Assembly (NCBI RefSeq): GCF_002142155.1
Contig: NZ_NASD01000007.1
Location: 56,326-120,325, forward strand
DNA from: Gilliamella apis
GTDB taxonomy: Bacteria; Pseudomonadota; Gammaproteobacteria; Enterobacterales; Orbaceae
Direction: 5' to 3'
DNA: 64,000 bases
Part shown: positions 19,348 through 29,400 of the stretch, piece by piece
How positions within the stretch are numbered: the stretch's first letter is position 1
Layout of the letters: the number at the start of each line of letters is the position of its first letter
Notes under the pieces: generated by a model
What the model saw: the letters and a program-made list of their open reading frames with translations, nothing else
Told to the model about the DNA's origin: nothing
The model's database searches: none
Translations under genes and position numbers: made by a program

Positions 19348-21096
19348 CTAAATAATTTCAGCAATAGGATCATCAGCATTAACATACGTACCTTCGATAT
19401 GAGAATGTTTCAAAATACCTTCACGATGAGCTATTACTTGAATTTCCATTTTCATTGCCTCGATAATTGCAATCATATCACCTTGTTCAACCTTTTGATT
19501 ATCCTCAACCAACCATTTAAACAAATTGCCAGACACTGGAGCTGGAACAATTAAATCAAGATTTGTGTTAGTGGTTACAACTGATTGGGCTTCACTATTG
19601 GTCTGGCTGATAGATAATCCAGAAAATAGTTTCGCTGGTAAACCAAGCTTACAACGTTTACCATCAATTTCAATAAAGGTATGGGTCAGTAAATCTTCTT
19701 GCTGCGGAAGTTGCCTTTTTGCTGGTTCAAGTTCTGCTTTAAAATCCGTTTCAATCCAACGAGTATGCACATTAAACTGCTGGCAAAAATCAGGATGGTC
19801 TATCACTTTTCGATCAAATGGTAGCACACTAGCAACTCCTTCAATGGTAAACTCAGCTAATGCACGACGAGCTCTTGCCAAAGCCTGTTGGCGATTATTA
19901 CCAACAATAATAAGTTTAGCCATGAGCGAATCAAATGTAGCAGGGATCACTGATCCTGCATTAACGCCACTATCTAAGCGAACACCTGGACCTGTCGGTA
20001 TATCAAAATGAGTTATCGTTCCGGCCACAGGTAAAAAACCATTAGCAGCATCTTCTGCATTTATGCGAAATTCAATAGCATGCCCTCGCGGTTGAGGCAT
20101 TTGTTTAATACTAACAGGTAATCCTTGCGCTATTCGTAACTGTTCAATAACGAGGTCAATTCCTGTTGTTTCTTCGGTCACTGGATGTTCAACTTGTAAT
20201 CGAGTATTTACTTCTAGAAAAGACAGTTTACCATCCTGACTCAGTAAAAATTCAACGGTACCAACGCCAATATAATTTGCTTTAGCACAGATATCGATTG
20301 ATGCTTTAACTATTTGTTTTTCTATTTTTTCATCTAAAAAAGGTGCTGGTGATTCTTCTATCAACTTTTGATTACGACGCTGTAAAGAACAATCACGAGT
20401 ACCAACTACAACAACATTACCATGTGCATCAGCGATAACCTGTGCTTCAATATGTCGAGGATGATGTAAAAATTGTTCTAAGAAACATTCACCACGACCA
20501 AATGCTACCGTTGCTTCACGCACAGCTGAATCATAGAGTTCTTCTACTTCATCCATTTGCCAAGCAACTTTAAGTCCTCGACCTCCTCCGCCAAATGCGG
20601 CTTTAATTGCAATTGGTAATCCATGCTTACGCGCAAATTCAACAACTTCTTTGGAATTTTGTACAGGCTTATCCGTACCGGTAACCAGTGGTGCCCCTAC
20701 TTCGACAGCAAGTTGTCTCGCTTTTACTTTATCGCCCAAAATAGCTATTGTTTCAGGTTTAGGACCAATCCAAATTAAACCAGCATCTTGTACCGCTTTG
20801 GCAAATTCAACTCGTTCAGACAAAAAACCATAACCGGGATGAACCATTGTTGCTCCAGATTTTTGCGCAATCGCAATAATCTTATCAATATTTAGATAGG
20901 TATCACTCGGAGTATTACCTGATAATCCATAAGCTTCATCAGCCATTTGCACATGCAGTGCATCCATATCAACATCGGCATAAATCGCTATTGATGCGAA
21001 ATTTATATCTCGACAAGCACGAATAATCCGAACGGCAATTTCACCACGATTAGCAATCAATACTTTGTGTGCAACTTGTTTATTAATTTCAGACAT
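19348..21096 (-). CDS. biotin carboxylase fused to biotin carboxyl carrier domain
   Basis: About 582 residues. A complete biotin carboxylase (about 1-450) starts HKVLIANRGEIAVRIIRACR and has the ATP-grasp glycine loop AFGGGGRGLKV, CFLEQFLHHPRHIEAQV and FLEVNTRLQVEHPVTEETTG with the catalytic Glu/Asn/Arg cluster. A linker of about 65 residues leads to a C-terminal biotinyl domain (about 510-582) with the lysine in IIEAMKMEIQVIA. It carboxylates its own biotin using ATP and bicarbonate. No accA/accD-type carboxyltransferase is nearby; the PxpB-PxpC fusion immediately upstream is the likely partner. ATG 21096 overlaps the pxpBC end by eight bases; ATG 21105 is an alternative. Confidence 0.88.
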   Translation of the reverse strand: MSEINKQVAHKVLIANRGEIAVRIIRACRDINFASIAIYADVDMDALHVQMADEAYGLSGNTPSDTYLNIDKIIAIAQKSGATMVHPGYGFLSERVEFAKAVQDAGLIWIGPKPETIAILGDKVKARQLAVEVGAPLVTGTDKPVQNSKEVVEFARKHGLPIAIKAAFGGGGRGLKVAWQMDEVEELYDSAVREATVAFGRGECFLEQFLHHPRHIEAQVIADAHGNVVVVGTRDCSLQRRNQKLIEESPAPFLDEKIEKQIVKASIDICAKANYIGVGTVEFLLSQDGKLSFLEVNTRLQVEHPVTEETTGIDLVIEQLRIAQGLPVSIKQMPQPRGHAIEFRINAEDAANGFLPVAGTITHFDIPTGPGVRLDSGVNAGSVIPATFDSLMAKLIIVGNNRQQALARARRALAEFTIEGVASVLPFDRKVIDHPDFCQQFNVHTRWIETDFKAELEPAKRQLPQQEDLLTHTFIEIDGKRCKLGLPAKLFSGLSISQTNSEAQSVVTTNTNLDLIVPAPVSGNLFKWLVEDNQKVEQGDMIAIIEAMKMEIQVIAHREGILKHSHIEGTYVNADDPIAEII

Positions 21097-22696
21097 GATT
21101 AACATGGCTCCCTTCAAATTCTTTAAAAACTCCAATCGGATTAAATTTTATTTTGGCATTAACTGGAATTTGACCAGCCAAGTCCAAATGATAATTACAT
21201 ACTGCTGCAATAACCGGATAACCACCTGTTAGAGGATGATCATTTAAAAATAGTACCGGTTGACCATTAGCAGGAATTTGTATTGCCCCCATACAAGTGC
21301 CTTCACTTGGTAATTCTTGTTGTTTTTCACGCTCTAAAGGAATTTCACCCAAAAGACGTAAACCAATACGATTTGATGCCGGGGTCACTTGCCACAATTG
21401 TGAAGTTAGTTGTTGTATAGCTTGTTGTGTAAACCAATCGGTACGAGGGCCAAACATTATATCCAATTCGACAACATCATCTTTACATGGATAAGAGATA
21501 GCGGGAGTTTCTGTTAAAGAAAGCGCGTTAAAAGTTTGACCATTCTTGATGGTCAATGTTTGACCAACTTTTAGCGGACTCGGACCGACTTGCGCCAAAG
21601 TATCAAAAGAACAACTAGCTAAGATCGGCTGAACTTGCAAACCGCCACGCACAGCAACATAACTACGTACGCCATACTGTACGTTACCTAAATGAACAAT
21701 ATCACCTTGTTCTAACTGGATCGGTTGATACATATTAGCAAAATAGCTTTCACCGCTAATTGTAGTAACTTTAATCTCACATGACGCCCCTGTCACAGCA
21801 ATTAACATAGCGCTATTAATACGAGCTTTAAAACCACCTTGAGTTATTTCTAAAACAGCCTCATTAGTTGGATTACCTAGTATACGATTGGCACTATGCA
21901 AAGCTGCTTTATCCATTGCACCTGATTCTGAAATACCTAATTCAGCTTGTCCTATGCGGCCATTATCTTGTAATAAAGTTTGAATTCCAGTGGCTAATAT
22001 CTCAATATCTTGCGATTGCTCTTGTTGTTCAACCGGTAGAGTTACTTTTTTCGATTGTGGTAAGCTATATTTAGTAGCAGTCTTACTTGCATCAATAAAA
22101 TTTACTCGTGTACCTGGTTTAAAGAGTGCTGGCTCGTCACGATAAATATCCCAGACTTTAACGTTGGTAACACCAATCAGTTGCCAACCACCGGGGCTTG
22201 CTTGTGGATAAACACTACTAAATTCACCAGCTAAGGCTACAGAGCCAGCTGGAATACGAACCCGGGGAGATTGACGGCGAGGAACGTTAAGCTGAATATC
22301 CTTCGCTACCATATAAGCAAAACCAGGTGCAAATCCGCAAAAAGCAACCTGATATTCATTACTTGTATGTCTAGAAATAACATCAGCAACGCTAATGCCT
22401 AAATATTCTGCTACAAAGCCTAAATCCTCACCATTATAACTAACTGGAATGGTAACTAATTCACCTGATCTTAATTCCCCTGAAGATACATCTAATTGCG
22501 CTATATATTGGGCTAATTTATTTCCATCCATAATAATGGAATTATATCGAACTAACACAGTCCGAGCGGCTGGTATTATTTCATTTATATTCCATACATC
22601 TTTTTTATATTGTAATGCATCAGTTAATGCCATCACTTGTTCTAGAGTCTCTAACTCGACAAGCAGAGCATCAATATTAACTGGTAAAAAACGCAT
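21089..22696 (-). CDS. fused 5-oxoprolinase subunits PxpB-PxpC (KipI-KipA, carboxyltransferase-like)
   Basis: 535 residues. The first 220 are a KipI/PxpB (allophanate hydrolase subunit 1-like) domain with VAFCGFAPGFAYMV and VRIPAGSVALAGEFSSVYP. The rest (about 235-530) is KipA/PxpC (subunit 2-like) with GQAELGISESGAMDKAAL, MDKAALHSANRILGN and LNDHPLTGGYPVIA. In most bacteria these are two genes (pxpB, pxpC) acting with PxpA to open 5-oxoproline to glutamate with ATP. The same two folds make up the carboxyltransferase part of urea carboxylase. The fusion and the adjoining biotin carboxylase-BCCP gene give the full domain set of such an enzyme. A 102-bp gap separates it from pxpA. Confidence 0.9.
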   Translation of the reverse strand: MRFLPVNIDALLVELETLEQVMALTDALQYKKDVWNINEIIPAARTVLVRYNSIIMDGNKLAQYIAQLDVSSGELRSGELVTIPVSYNGEDLGFVAEYLGISVADVISRHTSNEYQVAFCGFAPGFAYMVAKDIQLNVPRRQSPRVRIPAGSVALAGEFSSVYPQASPGGWQLIGVTNVKVWDIYRDEPALFKPGTRVNFIDASKTATKYSLPQSKKVTLPVEQQEQSQDIEILATGIQTLLQDNGRIGQAELGISESGAMDKAALHSANRILGNPTNEAVLEITQGGFKARINSAMLIAVTGASCEIKVTTISGESYFANMYQPIQLEQGDIVHLGNVQYGVRSYVAVRGGLQVQPILASCSFDTLAQVGPSPLKVGQTLTIKNGQTFNALSLTETPAISYPCKDDVVELDIMFGPRTDWFTQQAIQQLTSQLWQVTPASNRIGLRLLGEIPLEREKQQELPSEGTCMGAIQIPANGQPVLFLNDHPLTGGYPVIAAVCNYHLDLAGQIPVNAKIKFNPIGVFKEFEGSHVNHV

Positions 22697-22798
22697 TATA
22701 CACCTCTAAACACCGCAAAAAAGATTGATTATAAGTAAATCTTTATTTGAAAATTACGGCAAATAATTGAATTATATTGTTGCAATACCTACTGCAAA

Positions 22799-23581
22799 TT
22801 ACTCATTAATAACATCGGTAAATGAAGCAATTTTAACGCCATTATTTTGTAATTGTTGGCGAACTCTTTGCGCCATCGCTAAAGCGCCCATACTATCACC
22901 ATGAACACAAATTGATCCAGCATCAATCTCAACAAACTCGCCTTCAATTGATATCAAACCGCCTTCATTAACAAGTTGTAACATACGATTGGCAACAATA
23001 TCTGGATCATGTAAGACTGCACCAGCCTCCTTACGAGAGACTAATGTACCATCGGTATGATACGCTCTATCAGCAAATGCCTCAGCAACAACTTTCAAGC
23101 CACTTTCTTTAGCCCAGCTGATTAATGGTGATCCAGCCAAAGCAACTAACACAAGATGAGGATTAATCAGTCGAATAGCATCAATCGTTGCCATTGCTTG
23201 GCGCTTATCATGCGCTATCGTGTTATATAAAGCACCATGCGGTTTAACATAACTAACTTTAGCATCAATAGATTTTGCTAATCCAGTTAATGCGCCAATC
23301 TGATAAATAACATCAGCAATTAATTCTTCAGAGCTAATATCCATATTTCGTCGGCCAAAACCAACTAAATCAGGATATCCAACATGAGCACCAATACTTA
23401 CATTATTTAACTTGGCTGCTTTTAATGTTTTTAAAATCCCTTCTGGCGAACCGGCATGAAAACCACAGGCAATATTGGCACTGCTAACAACTTTTAGCAT
23501 TGCTTCATCATTACCCATTTGCCATTGACCAAAACTTTCGCCAAGATCACTGTTTAAATCAATAATCTTATTAGTAGTCAT
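22799..23581 (-). CDS. pxpA: 5-oxoprolinase subunit A (LamB/YcsF family)
   Basis: About 260 residues, family length 245-255. Diagnostic segments are [55 protein letters not shown] and the terminal ICVHGDS. Conserved Asp and His residues in these motifs form the probable metal or catalytic site. PxpA works with PxpB and PxpC in ATP-dependent cleavage of 5-oxoproline. ATG 23581 is used because GAAGG precedes it; an in-frame ATG at 23593 overlaps the transporter stop. It is the second gene of the operon. Confidence 0.94.
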   Translation of the reverse strand: MTTNKIIDLNSDLGESFGQWQMGNDEAMLKVVSSANIACGFHAGSPEGILKTLKAAKLNNVSIGAHVGYPDLVGFGRRNMDISSEELIADVIYQIGALTGLAKSIDAKVSYVKPHGALYNTIAHDKRQAMATIDAIRLINPHLVLVALAGSPLISWAKESGLKVVAEAFADRAYHTDGTLVSRKEAGAVLHDPDIVANRMLQLVNEGGLISIEGEFVEIDAGSICVHGDSMGALAMAQRVRQQLQNNGVKIASFTDVINE

Positions 23582-23589
23582 GATGCCCT

Positions 23590-24825
23590 TCATTTTAAAT
23601 AATTAAAAATAGTGAAAACAGACATTGCTCCCATATACCATGTAATAGCACAGACCAAAAGTCCTGACCACAATAGCCATCTAGGATAATGATAACCAGA
23701 CATTAAATCAGCCCGTTTCCATCCTATGTAAACAAAGATAGTTAAACCAAGCGGTAATACTAAACCATTAAACCCACCAGCAAAAACCAGCAATGATACC
23801 GGAGCGGTACCCATAATTAAATAAATCGCCAACGAGGCAACAATAAAAACAATAGTCGCAAATTGGCGTTGCTTTTCACTGATATTACGTTTAAACGGCG
23901 TAATAAAAGTCATCGAGGTATAAGCGGCACCAATAATACTCGTGATGGCAGCTGCCCATAATATCAAACCAAAAATACGCAAACCTAATTCGCCTAAAGC
24001 CGCCTGGAATGCTTGTGATGCAGGATTAGCGGCATAACTCGAAATATCGATTTTAACACCACTGGCTACTACACCTAAAATGGCTAAAAACAAAATATAA
24101 CGCATTAAACCAACAACCATGATCCCTTTTGTTGCTGCACCAGATACATAGTCTATATGTTCTACGCCAACCATACCTTTATCAAGTAAGCGATGAGCAC
24201 CAGCATAGGAGATATAACCACCGACAGTACCACCAACAATAGTTGTAATTGAAGCAAAATCAATTTTTGATGGTATAACAGTCTCTTTTAAAGCCTCGCC
24301 GACAGGTGGATGAGAAGCAAAGACAACAAAGAGCGTCAAAATGATCATTAATAAACCTAAACCAATCATTAGGCGATCAATAAAATTACTCGCTTTACGT
24401 GATGAAAATATATAAACCGCCATTAGAGCACTGATTGCTCCTCCCCACTTAGGATCAAGGCCAACTAATGCATTTAAACCTAAACCGGCTCCAGCGATAT
24501 TGCCTATATTAAAAACTAAACCACCAAATATAACTAATATTGCTAATATATAGCCACTAAAAGGTATAGTACTATTAGCGATATCTGATGAGTTCATTTT
24601 TGTTAATGCAACTACTCGCCAAATATTTTGCTGAACCACAAAATCTATAATGATAGAGGCCAAAATACCAAAACCAAAAGCAGTGCCAAGTGTCACGGTA
24701 AAAGTAGCTGTTTGAGTGATAAAACCAGGACCAATTGCCGAAGTTGCCATCAAAAAGATTGCACTAATCAGCGATGCTCGCCTATTTTTTACAAAAGCAA
24801 CGGTACTGCTGCTATGATTTTCCAT
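23590..24825 (-). CDS. NRAMP-related transporter of the 5-oxoproline operon
   Basis: About 411 residues, eleven hydrophobic segments, NRAMP/LeuT-like fold. In metal-transporting NRAMPs the first membrane helix has DPGN; here the matching stretch reads [15 protein letters not shown], so the metal-binding Asp and Asn are not present. B. subtilis YcsG, in the kip/pxp operon, is a comparable NRAMP-like protein. The position as first gene before pxpA suggests uptake of 5-oxoproline or a related amide rather than manganese or iron; this is inference. ATG 24825 has GAGGA at a better distance than ATG 24831. The long upstream gap holds the operon's upstream control region. Confidence 0.82.
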   Translation of the reverse strand: MENHSSSTVAFVKNRRASLISAIFLMATSAIGPGFITQTATFTVTLGTAFGFGILASIIIDFVVQQNIWRVVALTKMNSSDIANSTIPFSGYILAILVIFGGLVFNIGNIAGAGLGLNALVGLDPKWGGAISALMAVYIFSSRKASNFIDRLMIGLGLLMIILTLFVVFASHPPVGEALKETVIPSKIDFASITTIVGGTVGGYISYAGAHRLLDKGMVGVEHIDYVSGAATKGIMVVGLMRYILFLAILGVVASGVKIDISSYAANPASQAFQAALGELGLRIFGLILWAAAITSIIGAAYTSMTFITPFKRNISEKQRQFATIVFIVASLAIYLIMGTAPVSLLVFAGGFNGLVLPLGLTIFVYIGWKRADLMSGYHYPRWLLWSGLLVCAITWYMGAMSVFTIFNYLK

Positions 24826-25300
24826 ACGCATGTTCCTCTTTACTAAACTTCTCTATAATTATGATTAATCTGATATCAATATATGCAATTACTATGCCAA
24901 TATTTCTAACATATTTCAAAAAACAATAGCAAATATAATTACTATTTTTTTAACAAAAAACTAATTAAAAAAAATTATAATGATTAATGATGTGCAAAGA
25001 ATAAACTTATAGAGATAATTAAAATCATTTAATAATCATGCTATAACTTAATGAAGTTAGCAAAAAACTAAATAATAATTACTAATAATTTAAAAATAAA
25101 TATTATATTTTTTTCAAAGATAGTTATTTTTATAATAATTTGTAAATTAATTTAAATCACCATTGCACTATAATTGGGCAACTAACACTGTTATCTTTCC
25201 ACTTATAATCCATCTATCTTATTTTATACGCTTATCAAATGATTAAAGTTTATTCAAATAATAATCACTTTAATAACTCATAATAATTTACTTAATAGTA

Positions 25301-25326
25301 AAAAAATTTTGAGGAAAGGGGTTTTT
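25301..25326 (+). repeat. 26-bp direct repeat, copy B, in the 24832-25494 gap
   Basis: Identical to 19055-19080 and in the same orientation. The 660-bp gap between the divergent NRAMP-like and aldo/keto reductase genes is very AT-rich with many A/T runs. Apart from this repeat and the presumed promoters of both genes, nothing was recognised in it. Confidence 0.7.
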
Positions 25327-25458
25327 TAAAGATAAACATAAAGGTAAATAGCTTGAAAAACTACTATAAAACAGGTTATTTGTTGACTGATGAGATAACA
25401 TTTCCGCTTTACTTGATATTGAGATTAATAAATAATCATTCAAAAAGACAACCGTTAA

Positions 25459-26343
<885 letters not shown>

Positions 26344-26379
26344 TTTTAAAAAATTCACTATATATAGAAAAATCTAAAC

Positions 26380-26411
26380 AAAGCCGATACTTAACATACA
26401 ATATCGGCTTT
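26380..26411. terminator. bidirectional terminator between the reductase and autotransporter genes
   Basis: A perfect 10-bp stem, AAAGCCGATA (26380-26389) and TATCGGCTTT (26402-26411), with a 12-nt loop. T-rich ends on both strands serve the convergent genes on either side. Confidence 0.85.
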
Positions 26412-26437
26412 ACAAATTTATTGTGATTTTTTTACAC

Positions 26438-29400
26438 TTACCATTTAGCTCGTATACCTACAGAAGCACTAATTGGAGCTTTAACTCTGGCATCGCCACC
26501 ATGAGTCAATGTGTGACCAATTTCACTATATGCATTAATTTGATTATTAACTTCATAACTACCGCCAATGGCTAATTCAGAACTAAATGATTTAACCCCA
26601 TTACTAAACTTAGTAGTAGCATTTTTACTAGCAAAAGTGACATGATCAGCACCACTTGGTGAATAGAAAAGGTTTACCCGTGCATAAGGGCGCCATAATT
26701 CATTATCAACTTTATAGTCACCTTCAAATCTAGCCCCAATACGCAATAGCAAAGCATTATTATCACTATGTTTTACTGTAGTTTTACCATTGATATGACT
26801 ATCTTTTAAGTTTAACAATTGATGAATCACTTGTGCTTGAGGTTCGATTTTCCAATTACTATCGAATAACCCAAATGGTTTGCCCGTTTCAATGGAGGCA
26901 TTCAAACTATTTGCTTTTTGTTTGCTATTTTTATTACTATTTGGATTTACATCAGCTCGGTGACGAGCAGCTTGTAAGACCATATCGAAATACCCTCCAT
27001 CGTTTTGCATATAGGTACCATAAGCAGCCATAAAGTATGAATTAATACCATTACTACCTACACGCCCATATCTACCACTAGCAAAGCCATCAACACTTAA
27101 ATTACCATGTAGATAACCGAAATATCCCCCAATTCGCCAATCGTCATTTTGCCAAATATCACTACCCAATTGGAAACCTGAGTAGTTGCCTTTACTGTTT
27201 GCATTTGCTGTACCATTCTGTTTTACATTAATACGTTTAGTGATAATTCTTCCCCACCCTATTGATGAATCCAACAATGGCGCATTACCAATACGTTGAT
27301 GTAAATTACTTTGCATAAGGTTATCTGCTAAACGAAGTTGTTCAGCTATTGCACCAAACATCGATACTTCTTTACGATAAGTTTTTATTCTGGCTGGTTT
27401 TTCTGGTTCAGGAAAGGGATTTATAGTTGGATCTGTAGGTTCTTGTGGATCACTTTGATGAGTTGGGTCTGTGGGATTATTAGGATTATTGGGATCATTT
27501 GGATTATTTGGATTATTGGGATCATTTGGATTATTTGGATTATTGGGATTATTGGGATTATTGGGATTATTGGGATTATTTGGCAAGTAAGAACGCAAAT
27601 ACCAGTTATTATTTTGATTGTTAAGATCACCTTTATGTAAATAATATTCATATGCACCCACATCTAGATGCTCTTGTCGCATTTTAAAAGCATCATTACT
27701 ACTTGATCCATCAACATGCACTAATTCAATACCATTTGTATTACTAGTATCAGCACCTAAACCATCAATATTATTAATCTCTATAAAAGTATTACCCGAA
27801 ACATTACCCTGTACAAATAATCGATCAGTTGGACTATCACTATTTTGTACAACTGTATCAAAAATTAACTTACCATCATCCCCAATATAATCACCATTAA
27901 TCGTTAAACGGTCACCGGCAAATTGATTACCGAGGGTAATCACACCACTATTATAAACACTACCACTAATATTAGATTGGTGCAGACCAGATTTAAGATC
28001 CACCATAGCACCTGAATTAATAGTTAATTTATCAGTATTTAAATCACCAGTGAGTGTTAGTCTAGCAATACTACTAAGATTAATATTTTCCCAGCCAATA
28101 ATAGCCACATCACCTATCGAACCATTAGAGGTTGATGAACCAATAAGATGAGTATTAAGGTTAAGGCTATCAACATCAGACGATCCATCTACGCGAAATA
28201 ATTTATTGCCCCCATCAACGACTGTCAATTGTGATATATCTGCACCCTCATTGATAAATAAGGTATCATTGCCAGTACCCAATCTAATTTGACCACTAAC
28301 TTTAGAACCATTATTAAGGTAAATAATTGAATCAGTTGTTTCATTTTTAATCGCAATACCACTAGCCGAGGATACATCAGCACCCTGATTTAAATTGATA
28401 TAAGTTTTAAGACCTTCTTTACCAGAAGTATTAATACCTATACCCGTGATATTATTTTGGCTAACTACCTTTCCTGATATATCAAGTTCAGTCATACCTG
28501 TACCATTATTGGTCATCATAATACCGTTATCAAAACCACTGATGATGCCATTGGATTGTTTAACAAATAAATCTGTTGCGGTATCACCATTAGCGGCTAA
28601 TATGCCTGAACCTTGATTAGCACTAATAACTCCTTGAGCTATAACATTAGTTAACCCTCGTCCTTTATTGGTGAGATTAACGCCATTTATCTCTCCCTGA
28701 ATATTACTATCCGCTTCTTGTTTAAAGGATAGACTACTAGTATTGGCATCATTAGCTACAATGATAGCATCTAATGTTTGGCTAATGATTTTACCTGCAA
28801 CTTTAATATTCGTTGAACCTTGACCATTGTTGGTAAGATTGACACTATTGAGCTTACCATTAATCTCACTACCTCTATTTTGACTAAAAAGTAAGTTATA
28901 AGTAGCAGACTCTGCAACAGCAAAAATAGCGTCACTATTATTACCTATGACTTTACCTGCAATACTAATTACCGTTGAGTTTTGACCACTATTGACTGCA
29001 TATATTCCGTAGCGATTACCATTAATTTCACCTGCTGATTGGATAACAGTAAGATTTTTAGAGTTAGTACCATTTTTCACTGCTATACCATCACGTTGTT
29101 TACCGATAACGTTATCTGAAGTAGTAATATTGGTTAATCCTTGGCCATTATTTTCTATATTTATAGCATCTTGATTACCAGTAATATTACCTTTTAATTG
29201 ATTGATTTTTAAATCCGTAGCACTATTATTGTTAATCACACGGATTGCATCATTCTGATCACCAGTTACATTGCCTGAAGTTGTGATCGCGGTGGTACTT
29301 TTGCCATTATTAGTAATATACATGCCGTATGACTCCCCTTGCATATTACCATCTAATTGTGACACCGTGATATCTTGGCTATTTTGATCATTGAGTAATG

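Noticed and set aside
19526..20011. 161-codon plus-strand frame
   Set aside because: Antisense to the biotin carboxylase gene, whose protein is clearly conserved; Ser/Pro-rich shadow composition.
27338..27640. Plus-strand frame rich in Ile/Trp/Gly
   Set aside because: Antisense of the Pro-Asn-Asn linker; the periodic composition is created by the repeat.
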